NCBI GenBank assembly: GCA_018697095.1
Contig: JABHSG010000001.1
Location: 186,169 to 250,168, forward strand
Direction of reading: 5' to 3'
DNA from: an archaeon
GTDB taxonomy: Archaea > Nanobdellota > Nanobdellia > Woesearchaeales > GW2011-AR9
DNA: 64,000 bases
In this document: positions 62,894-64,000 of the stretch, piece after piece
Layout: each line of letters opens with the position of its first letter
Numbering within the stretch: the stretch's first letter is position 1
Translations under genes and position numbers: made by a program
Notes under the pieces: generated by a model
Seen by the model: only the letters and a program-made list of their open reading frames with translations
Told to the model about the DNA's origin: nothing
Database searches by the model: none

Positions 62894-63616
62894 ATGCCCC
62901 CACCACTACCAATTGGTCCAAGTACAGCCGCAAAAATATCTCAATTAATTGTTATTAATCTAATTTACACTGTAATAATTGCAGTTCTCGCACTCTATGT
63001 TTTTTTTAAAACAAAATTAGCATACACACTTACAAAACACAAAGGGATCCTTTACTTTCGTTTAAGTTTTCTTTTTTTAGCAATCATGTTCATTATCAGG
63101 TTAGCCACCCGCCTTTTGTTCGAAATCAATAGGACTACTTCACTTCACATCCCACTTCACAAATGGACTTTCTTGGGGCTTGCTCTTTCAGGTATTCTTT
63201 CACTAATATGTCTTCTCTACAGCCTTTTATGGCATATTTTTGAACCAACTGAAGACAAAGACCACGCCCCACTTGTATTAATTGGGATCGCACTAATACT
63301 TTCATTTCTTGCAATTCAAGGAAGAGCCTTCAACACCTTAGTTGGGATTATTATCGTTTCATTTATTGCTTGTTTTATTATCAAATGGGTTAGTACAACA
63401 AAAAAGAAATGGTTCTGGAAAACAGGCACAATTTATCTTAGCTTTTTTGTATTCTGGATGCTCAATTTGTACACAGTTATGCTTGCAAATCAACGTGTTC
63501 TTCTAAGAGCTCCAATTTTCATTGGTTCCACTCTTCTATTCCTTTTTATCGCCTACAAAGTGCACTGTCACTTCCCAAACCTTAGCAAAAAAAATAGCAA
63601 AAAATCCAAAAAATAA
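62894..63616 (+). CDS. seven-helix membrane protein, unknown
   Basis: 240 residues with about seven hydrophobic helices (near 12-36, 50-75, 90-115, 130-148, 152-172, 180-203 and 210-232) and a Lys/Ser-rich cytoplasmic C-terminus. The charge distribution suggests an outside N-terminus. No family recognised. Separate from nop5 by 70 bases. Confidence 0.65.
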   Translation: MPPPLPIGPSTAAKISQLIVINLIYTVIIAVLALYVFFKTKLAYTLTKHKGILYFRLSFLFLAIMFIIRLATRLLFEINRTTSLHIPLHKWTFLGLALSGILSLICLLYSLLWHIFEPTEDKDHAPLVLIGIALILSFLAIQGRAFNTLVGIIIVSFIACFIIKWVSTTKKKWFWKTGTIYLSFFVFWMLNLYTVMLANQRVLLRAPIFIGSTLLFLFIAYKVHCHFPNLSKKNSKKSKK

Positions 63617-63658
63617 CTGTCAAAATCAATGTGTGTAAAATAGAGTGACAATATAATA

Positions 63659-63949
63659 ATGGTTCAAAAACGAAGTCGATTAGAATTAATCTACGACATA
63701 TTAGATGTAATCCGCTCCAAAGGAAAAGGTGGTGTGATCAAGCCAACGCCACTGCTAAGATTCGCTAATCTCTCTACCCAACGTTTTGAAAAATATGTAA
63801 AAGAATTAGAAGAAAAACAGTTCATTGAACACCTAACAGAAACTAAAAAAAAGAAAACTAAAAAATTCATCAAGATCACGGATCAAGGTCTAAACTACTT
63901 AGAAAAATACCAAGCAATCAAAGACTTTATTGATGACTTTGACCTTTAG
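63659..63949 (+). CDS. winged-helix DNA-binding protein (ArnR1/Sso10a-like)
   Basis: 96 residues: RLELIYDILDVIRSKGKGGVIK, then a recognition helix FANLSTQRFEKYVKELEEK and a wing ending FIKITDQGLNYL, followed by a short C-terminal helix. This is the archaeal ArnR1/Sso10a-type winged helix, which acts as a dimeric transcription regulator. Its targets are unknown; the 51 bases after it hold nothing identifiable. Confidence 0.78.
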   Translation: MVQKRSRLELIYDILDVIRSKGKGGVIKPTPLLRFANLSTQRFEKYVKELEEKQFIEHLTETKKKKTKKFIKITDQGLNYLEKYQAIKDFIDDFDL

Positions 63950-64000
63950 AATATAACTAACTACACTAAAGACTTCTATGCATGCTCATCAGTTACTACC

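Noticed and set aside
1-64000. CRISPR arrays, insertion sequences, rRNA genes or a replication origin
   Set aside because: No regular spaced repeats, transposase, terminal inverted repeat, conserved rRNA segment, or Orc1/Cdc6 gene was seen.

Overview
The window is archaeal and AT-rich. It carries eukaryote-like information genes (RFC small subunit, pelota, Nop5, RNase P protein Rnp1, SUI1-type initiation factor, eL14/eL19/eL32/eL34/eS4), archaeal TATA boxes about 25-28 bases upstream of several leaderless starts, Sec/lipobox secretion signals and class III (pilin-like) signal peptides. The many secreted proteins, the TG-x-A-[IV] membrane-anchored small proteins and the mix of bacterial-type enzymes suggest a DPANN archaeon, perhaps of the Woesearchaeota/Pacearchaeota type. 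That placement is inference; no rRNA gene is present to test it. Layout: 1-2359 (minus) holds a Nudix hydrolase cut by the window edge and a long RelA/SpoT-type alarmone synthetase. 2409-12168 (minus) is a compact four-gene surface operon: a class III signal membrane protein, a giant FN3/Ig-like Cys-rich protein, a pilin-like protein and a secreted glucosaminidase-like/M15-like protein. 12322-14195 (minus) is a blasticidin-S/cytidine deaminase-like gene overlapping cysS. 14257-19471 holds a repeat-containing secreted protein, a recent tandem duplication of a small membrane protein, a secreted transglutaminase-like protein and a cyclodipeptide synthase. 19516-21333 is a divergent pair: a histone H1-like Lys/Arg/Ala protein and rfcS. 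21407-32623 is mostly accessory: a family of paralogous lipoproteins, a TrmB regulator with a clear operator, a HAD protein overlapping a phosphohistidine-domain protein, an orphan ketoacyl synthase and a large membrane protein. 32736-44154 mixes pelA, a SpeD-like protein, a second TrmB-like regulator, an orphan GHKL ATPase, pheS-pheT, two tandem uridine-kinase-like genes (one broken), a TauE/SafE permease, an RsuA/RluB-type pseudouridine synthase and a DNPH1-like hydrolase. 44171-61106 (minus) is the universal ribosomal protein cluster, read from rpl3 (right) to rpl14e (left), including rnp1, sui1, secY and an EMC3/DUF106 insertase but lacking the adk and cmk often found there. 61461-63949 has a zinc-ribbon protein, nop5, a 7-TM protein and a winged-helix protein. 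The most notable items are the cyclodipeptide synthase (catalytic Ser, Tyr, Glu and the Asn/Tyr/His signature all visible), the full-length RSH protein with a degenerate hydrolase half, the surface operon ending in a peptidoglycan-hydrolase-like protein, the short SpeD-like protein, the orphan FabF-type synthase and the frameshifted kinase paralogue. No tRNA, rRNA, CRISPR array, insertion sequence or replication origin was recognised.
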